From NCBI RefSeq assembly GCF_032854445.1, contig NC_088298.1, positions 3,096,160-3,160,159 on the forward strand: a DNA stretch of 64,000 nt. The letters run 5' to 3'. Below the pieces are notes generated by a model, which saw only the letters and a list, made by a program, of their open reading frames with translations, had not been told where the DNA came from and searched no databases. This DNA is from Liolophura sinensis. Taxonomy: Eukaryota > Mollusca > Polyplacophora > Chitonida > Chitonidae. The position numbers and the translations under genes are program-made. This document shows positions 43,977 to 54,427 of this stretch, piece after piece. How positions within the stretch are numbered: position 1 is the stretch's first letter; each line of letters begins with the position of its first letter.

Positions 43977-45115
43977 TATGGAGGAAGACGTATTGGGGAT
44001 TTATGTCTTGACCGAGGACGACCCTTTTTGGGAGATCTACTAGGAGATCCCCCATGTGCAGATGATGTATCCATCAGGTCTGCACATGAAGTTGAAGGAT
44101 CGACATCCTCCAACGATCCAAACTTATTAAAAGTTTGGATTGGGTCCCTAGTGGCCTTAGAGGGGCGCTCCAGGGGGCCACTAGGTTTATCCCTTTTATG
44201 ATTTTTGTCAGATTTATTTTTCTCACCTGTTGCTTTCTGTGAAGAAGAATCAACGGGTTTATCAGATTTAGATTTATTATCACATGATGTGTTAGATACA
44301 GAAAGTGCAGAATAATCAGGTAAAGTATTATGTTTTTTAGATAGGTTTATATCAGTTTGTGATGAACTGGCTGTCTTATTTAAGGAATTCATGACCAGTT
44401 TCTGTGGCTGTTCTTTGCCAATGGGCCAAGTAAAAGTCGTTTGGACCCCCACAGAAACAGTGGTTTTCCTTATAACATTGGCATATGTAGATGTAGTAAG
44501 GCCATGTGTGACAGAGACCAGACGCTTCGCTTCCTGGTATGAGATATTGTTTTTACACTTTAGGGTTATGATTTCTTTTTCTTTTTTGAAGAGAGGGCAG
44601 TCCTTGGAGGAGGCCATGTGGGCTCCGCGACAATTGAAACATTTTATTGTATTTGTGCAGTCAAATCCCTCATGTCCTGCTTCCGCACATCTAAAGCAGA
44701 CCAGTGTGTTGCGGCATTGACTCGTGCCGTGACCAAACCGCTGGCAAGAGAAACACCGGGTGGGGTTGGGTATAAATAACTCCACCCTTACATTAAATGG
44801 CCCGATAAATATAGATGACGGAAGTGCCGGTTTATTGAAAGTTAACATATATGTGTTTGTTTTAATGAGATTCCCATCTCTTTTAATTACAAAACGTTTC
44901 ACTTTTATCACTCCTTGGTTTTTCAGTCCTTCAGTTATTTTTTCTTCAGTTAGTTCGAAAAGGTCTTGGTCTCTGTCACGAATTATGCCATGACAGCAGT
45001 TTAATGTATTATGTGGAGAAACAGAAACAGGCTGCTCTCCTATATTTTGAACTTTCAGCAAATTGATATATTGTTGTTTTCTGGAAACTTCCAACAAAAT
45101 GTTTCCAGATTTCAC
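43976..45115 (-). CDS. LINE C ORF1, nucleic-acid-binding protein with three CCHC knuckles
   Basis: An open frame of about 380 codons. No ATG is in frame at its upstream end, and the open frame extends upstream past 45115, so the true start is uncertain or lost. The N-terminal half contains LFELTEEKITEGLKNQGVIK, resembling an RRM-like fold of such ORF1 proteins. Three zinc knuckles follow in order (CFSCQRFGHGTSQC, CFRCAEAGHEGFDC, CFNCRGAHMASSKDC) near 44780-44620. The C-terminal third is polar and basic (GPLERPSKATRDPIQTFNKF, ending RSRHKSPIRLPP). It binds LINE RNA in the ribonucleoprotein. Its stop overlaps the ORF2 start as TAATG. Confidence 0.88.
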   Translation of the reverse strand: MKSGNILLEVSRKQQYINLLKVQNIGEQPVSVSPHNTLNCCHGIIRDRDQDLFELTEEKITEGLKNQGVIKVKRFVIKRDGNLIKTNTYMLTFNKPALPSSIFIGPFNVRVELFIPNPTRCFSCQRFGHGTSQCRNTLVCFRCAEAGHEGFDCTNTIKCFNCRGAHMASSKDCPLFKKEKEIITLKCKNNISYQEAKRLVSVTHGLTTSTYANVIRKTTVSVGVQTTFTWPIGKEQPQKLVMNSLNKTASSSQTDINLSKKHNTLPDYSALSVSNTSCDNKSKSDKPVDSSSQKATGEKNKSDKNHKRDKPSGPLERPSKATRDPIQTFNKFGSLEDVDPSTSCADLMDTSSAHGGSPSRSPKKGRPRSRHKSPIRLPP

Positions 45116-45289
45116 TTTTGTAACCTGTTTTAATGTCCCTGCGTAACTTTCTATTGTTTTTTTAATACGAATGGGTTGATTTTCATTTTGCCTTCATTTT
45201 TATTGGATATAACTAAAAATGTAGGAAAGTAATCTTTTTCTGTTTCTATTTCTAGTGGAATTTAATTTCTCCTTTTTATACCAACGACT

Positions 45290-45911
45290 GTTGACGGTTG
45301 AGGCGAGGCCATGATATATATTTTATTAATTTCACCGTACGTGCTCCCCACCCGCCATGGAGTGCCAACAAGGGCGAATCTACCTCTGCGGATGACCAGC
45401 AGAGAATAAAAACAGGGAATCCACGCAAGGTATACTCGAACAGATTGAGTTATACCAAAAGGTTAAATTCAATCTACTCGATTGACCCATTAGCCACCGC
45501 CTTCTACACTGACCCCGAACAAGAACACCTGGGGAAAACCCAACTTTACATCACAGTACGTGAAAGAATAACTGGATCAAGTGTAGGGCTTGACGTGACC
45601 AGCCGATTGATCGGACCGGGCCCATCCGACCTCCCGTCTCTCTCCAAGTAAGGGCCAAACTGGCGTGTTAGGCGTGAGGATCTCGCAAGACCAGCACGCC
45701 CTCAGCCACCAGGATCCCGTCCTCGCAGATTACGGGTCGCAACCCACGGAAAACAGGTCGCTTCCCGGTTGCCTCTCACACAACCGAGAAGATGTGAGCC
45801 TATTATATTCACCGGGCTCACACAGGAGAGCTCTAGGTTAGTCGACTTTTACGACAGGCTTGCCTAGAGGGCTGAGGTCCTATTCTTATCACCCCGGAAA
45901 CCCCACGGGGG
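45290..45911 (-). promoter_or_regulatory. LINE C 5' UTR and presumed internal promoter
   Basis: About 620 bp from the 5' end to the ORF1 region. It begins on the minus strand with CCCCCGTGGGGTTTCC, a small hairpin-forming palindrome, and is GC-richer than the rest. LINE D carries a homologous 5' UTR at 49905-50484. Internal promoter function is what is known for full-length LINEs and is inferred here. Confidence 0.7.
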
Positions 45912-46200
45912 AATTGTGTTAGACGAGAATGCCCAACACGACACCTCGTTAAGACTACTTGGTCTCTACGAGACTTTTTGCAAGTATAATTATTGTAGGT
46001 TTGATATGGAATTCATGCCTGGAATATTCATTGCCTGCACGGCATCATTGAAAACTGATGACCGCTTCTCTCTTGTGTGTTATCGGCTTTATTTCTTATT
46101 TGTATAATTTACTATATGCCTTTGTCTTTGGGAGTTAGTGTTAAACGTTGTTTTGGAAATGGATCTTGCAATTATCGACTTGGAACGCCCTTTTGGTATA
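45912..46200. other. End of duplicated unit B, right of LINE C
   Basis: Continues the LINE 3'-end fragment and the flanking sequence (gaattcatgcctggaatatt, ttgtctttgggagttagtgt) that in copy A lies at 29572-29814. A third, diverged copy of part of this stretch lies at 51830-51960. Confidence 0.75.
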
Positions 46201-46239
46201 GGAATGTCGGACTTGACGCTTATATTAGTACACTTAGCT

Positions 46240-48522
46240 TTAAGCATTTTTATATGAGGTATAAAAAGATAGCTTACTATCAAATATTATACCTAAAAAT
46301 TTGGTTTTTCCAACAATTTTAATCTGTTCACCACAAAAATTAGGCTCGGGATCCAATTGAAGTTTCCGTTTGTTACAAAAATGCATACCGACGGTTTTAG
46401 ACGTTGAAAATCTAAAACCGTTTTCAGTTGCCCATTTCTCGATTTTATTGAGACAAAGCTGCAACTGACGTTCGATATTATTCATATTCTTAGCTCGGTA
46501 GCATATAAGGAAATCATCAACGTATAAAGAACACTCTGTGTCCGATGCTAATGCCCGATGGCTAGGCTATTTATTTTTATGCTGAACAGAGTTGGTGATA
46601 GAATGCTGCCCTGGGGTACACCCATTTCCTGCTCATAAGAGTCAGAAAGAGTGGACCCAACCCGTACCTTAAACTGACGATCGGATAAAAATTGAGATAT
46701 AAATAAAGGTAAGCGGCCTTTAAGACCCACATCCGAGAAATCTTTTAAAATATCATATTTCCATGTGGTGTCGTAGGCCTTTTCAAGGTCAAAAAATATG
46801 GACATCACATGTTCATTATTGATGAAGCCATCGCGAATAAAGGTTTCGAATCGAACAAGGTGATCCATGGTAGATCTACCTTGCCGAAAACCACATTGAA
46901 TATTACAGAGTAATTTGTTGGTTTTAAGAAACCAAACAAGTCTATCATTAATCATCCGTTCCATAGTCTTACAGACACAGCTGGTAAGAGCTATGGGATG
47001 GTAATTATTTGGATCATTATGATCCTTACCCGGTTTGGGAACCGGGATAATACACGCCTCCCTCCATGATGGTAGAAAATTACCAGTTATCCAAATATTA
47101 TTAAGCAAGCCCAGGAGAGTCTCCAGTGGCTCAGGTTGTAAATGATCAGGACCACAAGCAGTATCGTGGGGATTATTTAATGCAGTCTTAAGTTCTTCGA
47201 TATTAAAAGGATGATTATAATCTTCTAAATTCTTAGAAGAAAAGGGCAATTTAATTTTCTCCTTCCGGTTTTTAATACGTTGAAATTCTTTAGTATAATT
47301 CTCAGAAAAAGAGGGGTTTTTTTTAATTGTTTTAGCTAGTTTATTGGCTATATCAGATGGAGAAGTTAATATATTATCTCCATCTTTTAAATGCTGAACT
47401 TTTGCTTTATTATTTTTGCCCTTAAGTTTCTGAACCATGTTCCAGACCTTACGCATGGGTGTTTTTGACGTAATGCCTGAAACAAAGTTCCGCCAACCAG
47501 ACCGTCCCTTGGACTTGAGCAATCGACGAGCCTTAGCTCGAAAAATACGAACATGGTTTAAATTATTATCAGTAGGACATATATTAAAATTTCGCTCGGC
47601 CTTTTTGCGGTCCTTAATGGCTTTGCAACAGTCCTGGTCATACCAGGGTTTACTTTTGGATTTGGGATTTGTCGAGGTTTTATTGCTAGTTCTATCGGCA
47701 GCTCGTAAAACAAGCTCGTTAAATTTTAATATAGGATCATCTGCTGCTTTGAGAGTTTCTGGAGTGATATCAGCCTCACAAAACATCTCAAATGCGATCC
47801 AATCTGCTTTATCGAATTTCCACCTAGCTACACGTTCTAAAGAACTACAGGTGATATGTTCTAGGATAATAGGAAAATGGTCACTACCATAAAGATCGTC
47901 ATGCACCTTCCAAGAAAAATCAAGGAAAAGTGATGGATCTGTGATAGTGAGATCGATAGCAGAATAAGCGCCATTACCTGGATGTAAATAGGTATTAGAA
48001 CCATCATTGAAATAACACAGTTCATCCTTCGATAAGAAGTCTTTAACTATCTTGCCCTTATTATTAATGTTATTACTGCCCCATAGAGGGTTATGGAAAT
48101 TAAAATCTCCCATTATTATAAAATGTTGAGGTAGTTGTTCTTTTAGATTATGTAACAGCAAAGCGGACAAAGAAATGTTCGGGGGAATATACACAGAACT
48201 ATACACTGAATGTGATTGTTTCAGACAATGAAACACAAATAGCCACAGCCTGAAGCTCTGTATCCAGAACAACAGGGCTGTGTATAATATTGTTATTGAC
48301 GAAGATAGAAGATCCGCCTGCAGCTCGCTCTTCTTCATTTGAGTAAGTGCTGTATAATGAATAATTTTTAAGAGATAATTCATCTTTGTCAGATGTCTTT
48401 AGGTGAGTTTCTTGAAGACAAAGGGCAATAGGATTTAATGACTGAACAAGTTGTGTTATCTCAATAAAATTTACCTTAAGGCCTCGACAATTCCACTGTA
48501 TAATTTTGTCTAAAGAAGACAT
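46240..48522 (-). pseudogene. LINE D ORF2 (endonuclease and RT, no RNase H)
   Basis: It starts MSSLDKIIQWNCRGLK at 48522 in TAATG and shifts frame near 48200-48240. It continues for 611 codons with FIIMGDFNFHNPLWGS, AIDLTITDPS and YGSDHFPIILEHIT (Asp-His pair retained), then the linker and RT (VPKPGKDHNDPNNYH, CGFRQGRSTMDHLVRF, SIFFDLEKAYDTTW, MGVPQGSILSPTLFS). It breaks near 46550, just before YxDD. The thumb lies in another frame at 46485-46240. Confidence 0.88.
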
Positions 48523-49319
48523 TATGGAGGAACCCGTACGGGGGATTTATCTTTGTGTTTGGACCGCGGACGACCCTTCCGTGGAGATCGGCTGTTAGAT
48601 CTCCCTGGTGCGGGTGATGTATCCATCACATCCGCATCTGATGTTGAAGGACCAACGTCCTCCAACGATCCAAACTTATTAAAAGTTTGGACAGGGTCCC
48701 TAGTGGCCTTAGAGGGACGTTCCGTGGGACCACTAGGTTTATGATTTTCATTATGAGATTGATTTTCAGATTTACTTTTGGCAGCTTTGTTTTTGGTTTG
48801 ATTAGGTTGAGGTCTATCAGTTTGTTGTGTGTTATTTACTGGGGGGTTTTGATTCACTGTATTGGTCTGGGTTGAACAGGAATTACGGGCAGGTTGAGCA
48901 GAAGGCTGTAAGACTATACAACTAGGTTTGTCATTTGCAATGGGCCAATTCAGTGAAGTTTGAGTAGCAACAGACGCTACTCGCTTGACCACATTGGCAA
49001 ACGAAGGCTGCGGTAAATTATTAAAAAGGGAGGCCAATTTGCGGGCCTTCTGATAAGAGATATTGTTTTTTGTTTTTAAATTTATTATATGTTTTTCCTT
49101 AAGGAAAAGCGGACAGTCTCTAGGGGAGGCCATGTGATCTCCACTGCAATTGCAGCACTTTGCTGTGCTGCTACAGTCGAAACCATCATGACCTTTACTG
49201 CCGCATCTGAAACAAACAAGTTTATGTTTGCATCGGCCCTTGCCATGCCAATTTCTGGCAAGTAAAACACCGTGTAGGGTTAGGGATATATAAATCGACA
49301 TTAACCCTATACGGGCCAA
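48522..49319 (-). pseudogene. LINE D ORF1
   Basis: The knuckle region is partly frame-shifted (HKLVCFRCGSKGHDGFDC and CCNCSGDHMASPRDCPLF are in this frame; the first knuckle lies out of frame near 49260-49300). The C-terminal tail includes TERPSKATRDPVQTFNKFGS and ends HKDKSPVRVPP at the TAATG overlap (about 48520-48524). The N-terminal part to 49690 is in other frames. Confidence 0.85.
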
Positions 49320-49904
49320 TGTAGATATAGGATGGCAGAGACGTCCTGTTGAAGGTCAAAAGGTATGTATTTAATTTAATGATGTTGCCAGCTTTTTTTT
49401 TTTGTTGTCAAACGCTTAACTCTGGCAACACCCTGTGGTTTCAATTCAGAACAGATTTCTTCTTCGGATAAATCAATGACATCACCATCCCTATCACGTA
49501 TTATTCCCTGACAGCTGTTCAGGGAATTGTGAGGGGTGTATAAACAGATATATCAGAGATTTTCTTCAGAGATAACAAATTTTTGGATTGTTGTTTCCGG
49601 AAACATTCGATGAGAATGTCCCCGGGTCGTAGTTTTTTCACAGTTTTTAAAGTGCCTGCTGCGCTTTCTAAAGCCCTTTTTAGAAGAAAAGGATGAATTT
49701 TTCAGGCCGGCTTCTGTTCACTCCTAGTGGAGAGAACTATAAAAGCCGGCCAATTGTCCGTCTATTATTAAGCGAATCAAAAAAAACTTCTAACTTCCTC
49801 TTTTTATCAGCACCTGAAATGGGCTGGGAGGAAGTTCGGATAGATATATTTGAACCATTAGCAGAGTGGTTTATGGAATTCATTATATATATAGATTAAA
49901 AATT

Positions 49905-50484
49905 CACCCCATATGTTCCCCATCCACCACGGTGTGCCAACAAGGGCGATGCCTGAACCTGGGAATACCCGGCAGGAAAGACATCAAGGATTCCATATGA
50001 GGTATACTCGAACAGATTGATTTATACCAAAGGTTAAATTTAATCTACTCGATTGACCCATGAGCCACCGACTCAAAACGTAGTCCGGCAAACAAAATTA
50101 CAGAAATAACATTTATTCTTTATTGAGTGGTGTTATGGAGAAATTCTGGGACAACGCAGAGGCAAGACATGACCAAGCCGATTGATCGGACCGGGCCCAT
50201 ACGACTTCCCGTCTCACTCCAAGTAAGGGCCAAAGTGGCGTATTGGGCGTGAGGATCTCGCAAGACCAACACACCCTCAGCCACCAGGATCCCGTCCTCG
50301 GAGATTACGGGTCGCAACCCATGGCAAACAGGTCGCTTCCCGGTTGCCTCTCACACAACCGAGAAGATGTGAGCCTATTATATTCACCGGGCTCACACAA
50401 GAGAGCTCTAGGTTAGTCGTGTTTTACGACAAGCTTGCCTAGAGGGCTGAGGTCCTATTCTTATCACCCTGGAAACCCCACGGG
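49905..50484 (-). promoter_or_regulatory. LINE D 5' UTR
   Basis: Homologous to the LINE C 5' UTR through blocks such as gaccaagccgattgatcgga, ctcagccaccaggatcccgt and gaggtcctattcttatcacc. It ends with the same ccacgggg palindrome. The left part (49920-50010) differs from LINE C. Confidence 0.7.
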
Positions 50485-50518
50485 GGGGGGGTGGGGGGGG
50501 GGGGGGGGGGGGTAGGGG

Positions 50519-51180
50519 GGCTGACAAAGAAGTGTTCGGAGGCATATACACCGAACATAATATGACTGCTTTAAACAATGAAACACGAATGGCCACAGCC
50601 TGAAGCTCCGTATGCAGAGCAACAGGGCTGTGGATAATGCTGTTATTTATGAATATTGAGGAGCCGCCTCCAGCTGGCTCTTCTTCATTTGAATAAGTAC
50701 TATATAATGAATAATTATATGAGTTATTTTATCTTTGTCGGGTGTCTTCAGGTGAGTTTCTTGAAGACAAAGGGCAACTGGATTAAAAGATTGATATTTT
50801 TTTTTTTTTTTTTTTTTCGTTGGTGTTTTACGCCGTACTCAAGAATATTTCACTTATACGACGGCGGCCAGCATTATGGTGGGTGGAAACCGGGCAGAGC
50901 CCGGGGGAAACCCACGACCATCCGCAGGTTGCTGGAAGACCTTCTCACGTACGGCCGCCAGCATGAGCTGGACTTGAACTCACAGCGACCGCATTGGTGA
51001 GGACTCCTGGGTCATTACACTGCGCTAGCGCTTTAAACCGACTGATCCACGGAGGCCCCTGAAAGATTGAACTAGCTGTGTTATTTCAATAAAACCTGCC
51101 TTAAGACCTCGACAATTCCATTGTATAATTTTGTTTAAAGAAGACATTATGGAGGAAGGCGTATGGGGTATACATATCTC
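50519..51180 (-). mobile_element. LINE fragment (start of ORF2), interrupted by a SINE
   Basis: The minus strand carries the ORF2 start (cattatggagg, TAATG near 51148), the WNCRG block and the endonuclease region up to ADKEVFGGIYTEHNMTAL-like codons, cut at 50519 beside the C-tract of LINE D. A SINE splits it at 50795-51061. Confidence 0.82.
50795..51061 (-). mobile_element. tRNA-headed SINE, minus orientation, in a LINE fragment
   Basis: The complement of the SINE family, with a T-run (A tail) at 50797-50817, ttggtgttttacgccgtact, the body, and the head ending tgatccacggaggcccc. The 9-bp AAAGATTGA repeats on both sides (50786-50794 and 51062-51070). Confidence 0.93.
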
Positions 51181-51384
51181 GCCTTCTAGCATTTGTTAGA
51201 TCTTGCGTTAATTGTGATGACTTTAATCTGCGTCACAAGTTGCTAGTTCAAAAACTAGTTTGTCCAAGGATACTCCATTAAACGTCTTGATTCTAAGTTT
51301 CTCAAATTTTAGAATGAGTATAACACTCTCGTTGGCAAGTATGGACAGACAGTTAGAATTTCGGGCGATCTGCATTGTGATCAA

Positions 51385-51625
51385 CCACATAGACGGCGCT
51401 ATTATCCCCACGTACATGGTATTTAACAAGATAGATGGCGCCGGCTGTCCAGTGTAACCGTCTATCTTGTATGTCGTGTGTAACATCATAGATGGCGCAT
51501 ATTTATCGCGTACATGGCATTTAACAACATAGATGGCGCTGGTTACCCAGTGTAACCGTCTACCTTGTAGACAGCTTTTATACACGCCAGCATGTCATGT
51601 GTAACATCATAGATGGCGCCTCTTG
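51385..51625. repeat. Short tandem blocks with repeated tagatggcgc motif
   Basis: Imperfect repeats of blocks acatggtatttaacaagat, agatggcgc and agtgtaaccgtctatcttgt. The 10-mer TAGATGGCGC occurs at 51432, 51489, 51530 and 51610, with TAGACGGCGC at 51390 and CAGATGGCGC at 53219. It fits the core YAGRKGGCRS of CTCF sites, so the cluster could bind CTCF; that is inference from the motif only. Confidence 0.6.
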
Positions 51626-51829
51626 TAGTATGAGATCCTTACATATTAACGGAAAGACATAATCGTCAGTTACTTTTCAATCACAATCTGTTCGACGAAG
51701 GGCTGTAACGCTCGTTATTTTCGAACTGTATCTATACGGCTTAACCTGGGGCTAGGGGCTATGTAGGCAGTCATGCTCATTACATCTGCATGATGCCTTT
51801 ATTTGTCCTGGACATGGACTACGAATTTC

Positions 51830-51960
51830 AAACTTCATATGGGAAATTCATGCCTGGAATATCCACCGTCTGTCCACGGATCTTGCGATTATCGGTTTTA
51901 AACGCCCTTTACGGACCACGGATGGTATACGAATGTTGGACATGACGCTTATAGTTATAT
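51830..51960. repeat. Diverged third copy of the duplicated unit end
   Basis: Blocks ggaaattcatgcctggaata, cggatcttgcgattatcg, aaacgccctttacgg and gacatgacgcttatagtt match 46011-46215 in order, with about 75-80% identity by eye. Confidence 0.65.
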
Positions 51961-52029
51961 TCGATGGCACTTATTTTCGCGGAAATGTATTTATCGCGAA
52001 TGTTAGTACCACGCGAATAAAAAGGCATT

Positions 52030-52280
52030 TACAGTATTCAGAGAATTGTGAGGGGATGTAAATATCGTAATGTATCAAATATATTGTTCACATAAATTTG
52101 TCGATTGTGGTTTCCGGAAACATTTTATGGGAATGTGTGCGGATATTAGCTTTTCAAGTTTTTTAGTGCACTTGATGTGCTCTGCAAAGCTATTTTTTGA
52201 TATCAATGGGTGGATTTTCAGTACCGGCTTTTGTTCACTCTTTGAAGAGATAACGATTTAAGCGGTGATCTATCTTGTCC
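52030..52280 (-). mobile_element. LINE ORF1 5' fragment
   Basis: Matches 49521-49760 of LINE D in order (cagagaattgtgaggggatg, attgtggtttccggaaacat, accggcttttgttcactc). Heavily mutated. Confidence 0.65.
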
Positions 52281-53980
52281 GTTGTCAAAGGATTCCCATA
52301 AAACCTTCAAGTTTTCTCTTTACCACCAGTCTTTGGCTGAGAGGATGACCTCACTAGTGCATTAGATACCTAATAGATATTAGAAAGACGTTAGACAAAA
52401 GGTTAAGGAAAAACATAATAGCTCTACAGAGTGTCCCGGAAGTCGCGCACCATTCAGGTTGAGGTTGAATACTTGAGCTACACAGCGGTGTGTTGCCTCA
52501 TCTCTTCCAAACGTAAAAACCAATTCAACTCTGACTTGTACGGTTAGTTTATTAGCCATAATTGACTCTGAAAGAAGTTAATGAATATTAACACAATGAA
52601 TATAATTAAGACATACAGCAGAGAGAAAATTGGAGCAGTGACGACAGTGTGATGGCAAATGGTCCTATTCTACCTGCTCATGCAAATGCATCATTAGTAG
52701 CAAGTTACCTCCCCCCCCCCCCCCCCCAGCACCATGGCTGAAGCAGAATTACCACTTTAGAAACAATTCTCACTGCATCTTCCTAAGATAAATAGAAATC
52801 TCAGCACGTGTCCGACACGCATCACCAGGTGCGACCATGGATGGTGTCTGATCCAACGGTTATCCTGTAGAAAGCACACAAAGGAGTCCACGAAAGGAAC
52901 AGTCAGATAGGTGGTCTAAATGAGTTACCCAAATTCTCCACTATGACCACCTTCCCTTCCATCAAAGTCTGCGGAAACATCTATGGCTGTTTGACTTATA
53001 CGCCTAAACTAACATTACACAGTGTTCAGTTTTCGTTGCTTCACAGGCTAAGAACATCACATAGTATAGTTTCGTTAGGGGCTATAAATCTGTGTCAAAT
53101 CACAATGAATGTTTTCATTCTGCTAGAGTATGGCGTCTTGCACATAAATGCATCAACTGCTTGTGTATATTTTAAAACTTGCTGGAAATAGACAAAGGTT
53201 GGGCGCATCTTGACAACACAGATGGCGCTGCGATGCGAGTGTATATATTGATCGGTTGGAAGAAAGAAAGCTGAGGCGAGGTATTCACCACAGGCGTGAA
53301 AACAACACTCATACAGTGCTTAACACAAGGATGACATGGGTAGAGCGTGATACAGTTAAAAAAAATGTACGAAAAGACCAAAAGTAGTGTTCACGCCTAA
53401 ATTTACATCGCTTACACAAACTGATAAATAACCTAATTTCCTATATAGTTAAAGATAATATGTAGGCATGATCCATCTGGGGTACGACCACTATCCCATA
53501 AGCACAGTTTCCCCAGTGCGCCAATGGTCAATATCCCAGGCGGACATCTTCCCAGCTACTAAAACTTAAAAATTTAGGTCTCATTGAAACTTAGTCTCAT
53601 TGTTTAAAATTACTGTTTATTTCTGATTGAATTTTATCTACATGTAGTTATTTATATAGGTATATTTAGACATTTCATAATATAATGGGATATTAGTGTA
53701 AGTTAATATCTGTGAAAATAATATTTCAAATCTCTGTTTAGTTCTCATTTAATTTAATCTCTTATTGGTGTTAATAGCCATACTTAAGTTAAGAATCTTC
53801 CATTTATATGACGGCAAGACAGTCTTACGGGTGGAGGACGCCGACGACCTATAGGATAATGAGAGATTCGAAGATGTCAAAACGAGGTTTATAATGCAAA
53901 TGTTAAATCCCCAATGGCGGTCTGTGTGGCGCTAGTAGTATAGAATGTAGGTTTGGTTCATTGTTGAGGAGGCGGTTTTT
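52281..53980. other. Intergenic stretch without recognisable gene
   Basis: It contains one copy of the palindromic repeat family at 52590-52670 and a C-run at 52710-52728. No open frame has coding character. The right edge is presumably outside the virus-like element, but no terminal repeat of that element was identified. Confidence 0.55.
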
Positions 53981-53989
53981 GTGGTGATG

Positions 53990-54427
53990 TGGTGGTGACG
54001 TCACACCTGCCAGCCCTTCGACGTCACCCCTCAGTTGTGGGTTTTTCCCACGCCGCGGGGCGTATGTGTATAGACTAGTGTGATATAGTGTACAGTATAA
54101 CCGTATAACAGTATAAGGAAAAAAGAGAGAAAAAAAGAGGCGAAACGTCGGCTTGTAAAGTCGAGTGGGACAGCTCGAAAAGAGCTCCCGGGCGCCAAAA
54201 CGGGCCAATGGGTGAGCCGGATTTGCCCCAAAACTGCCCAATGGGGGGCCCGCAAAACGGACCAATCAGCGTGCGAGAAGAGGTTACGTAAGAAAATACG
54301 AACCAATCAGCGTGTGGTGAATTTCCGCGTGTCTCAGGTACAAAAAGACGGGTGCAGCAGTAGCAGATCACTTCTCCTGAAGTCACCGAGCGAGCGAGCG
54401 ATCGAGCGACCGAGTAAACAAGCCACG
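53990..54427 (+). promoter_or_regulatory. Promoter block P1 (CRE and four CCAAT boxes)
   Basis: Upstream of the zinc-finger frame lies TGACGTCA (53996-54003), a second CGACGTCA (54019), and the block gtgggtttttcccac followed by cgcggggcgtatgtgtatag. Four CCAAT boxes follow at 54205, 54238, 54262 and 54303, the last two within accaatcagcgtg. The block continues with gtgtctcaggtacaaaaaga. Blocks like these recur near 55880, 60466 and 60942. Clustered CCAAT plus CRE is typical of cell-cycle and replication-dependent histone promoters; function here is inferred. Confidence 0.6.

Larger units (their letters stand above)
40027..45911 (-). mobile_element. Full-length LINE copy C with 12-bp target-site duplication
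   Basis: A 5885-bp complete element on the minus strand. It has a 5' end CCCCCGTGGGGTTTCC at 45911, a 5' UTR of about 600 bp, ORF1, ORF2, a 3' UTR and a (GAAT)n tail complement at the left edge. AATTGTGTTAGA flanks it at 40015-40026 and 45912-45923. The same site uninterrupted (one mismatch) is at 29572-29583. Only a few lesions interrupt ORF2, so it is the youngest and best copy here. Domain order (CCHC ORF1; APE-RT-RNase H-zinc ORF2) fits the I/Nimb-like group. Confidence 0.95.
46225..50484 (-). mobile_element. LINE copy D, 3'-truncated, complete 5' end
   Basis: The minus-strand copy has a 5' UTR at 50484-49905 and ORF1 (49690-48522, broken before 49319), then ORF2 from 48522 to about 46548 plus a further RT frame to 46240. 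The RNase H half is missing at its left edge. It is the paralogue of B' (both join the unit at tattatacctaaaaatttgg). Its 5' end is followed by a long C-tract on the minus strand (50485-50519). Confidence 0.92.

Noticed and set aside
45360-45911. Open frames and GC-rich character at 45.3-45.9 kb as rRNA or a host gene
   Set aside because: The sequence recurs at the 5' end of LINE D and lies inside the target duplications of LINE C, so it is the LINE 5' UTR.
54036-54060. Polinton terminal inverted repeat at the left edge of the virus-like region
   Set aside because: The block recurs as promoter-like copies in the same orientation at 55878 and 60985; no inverted partner or target duplication was found.
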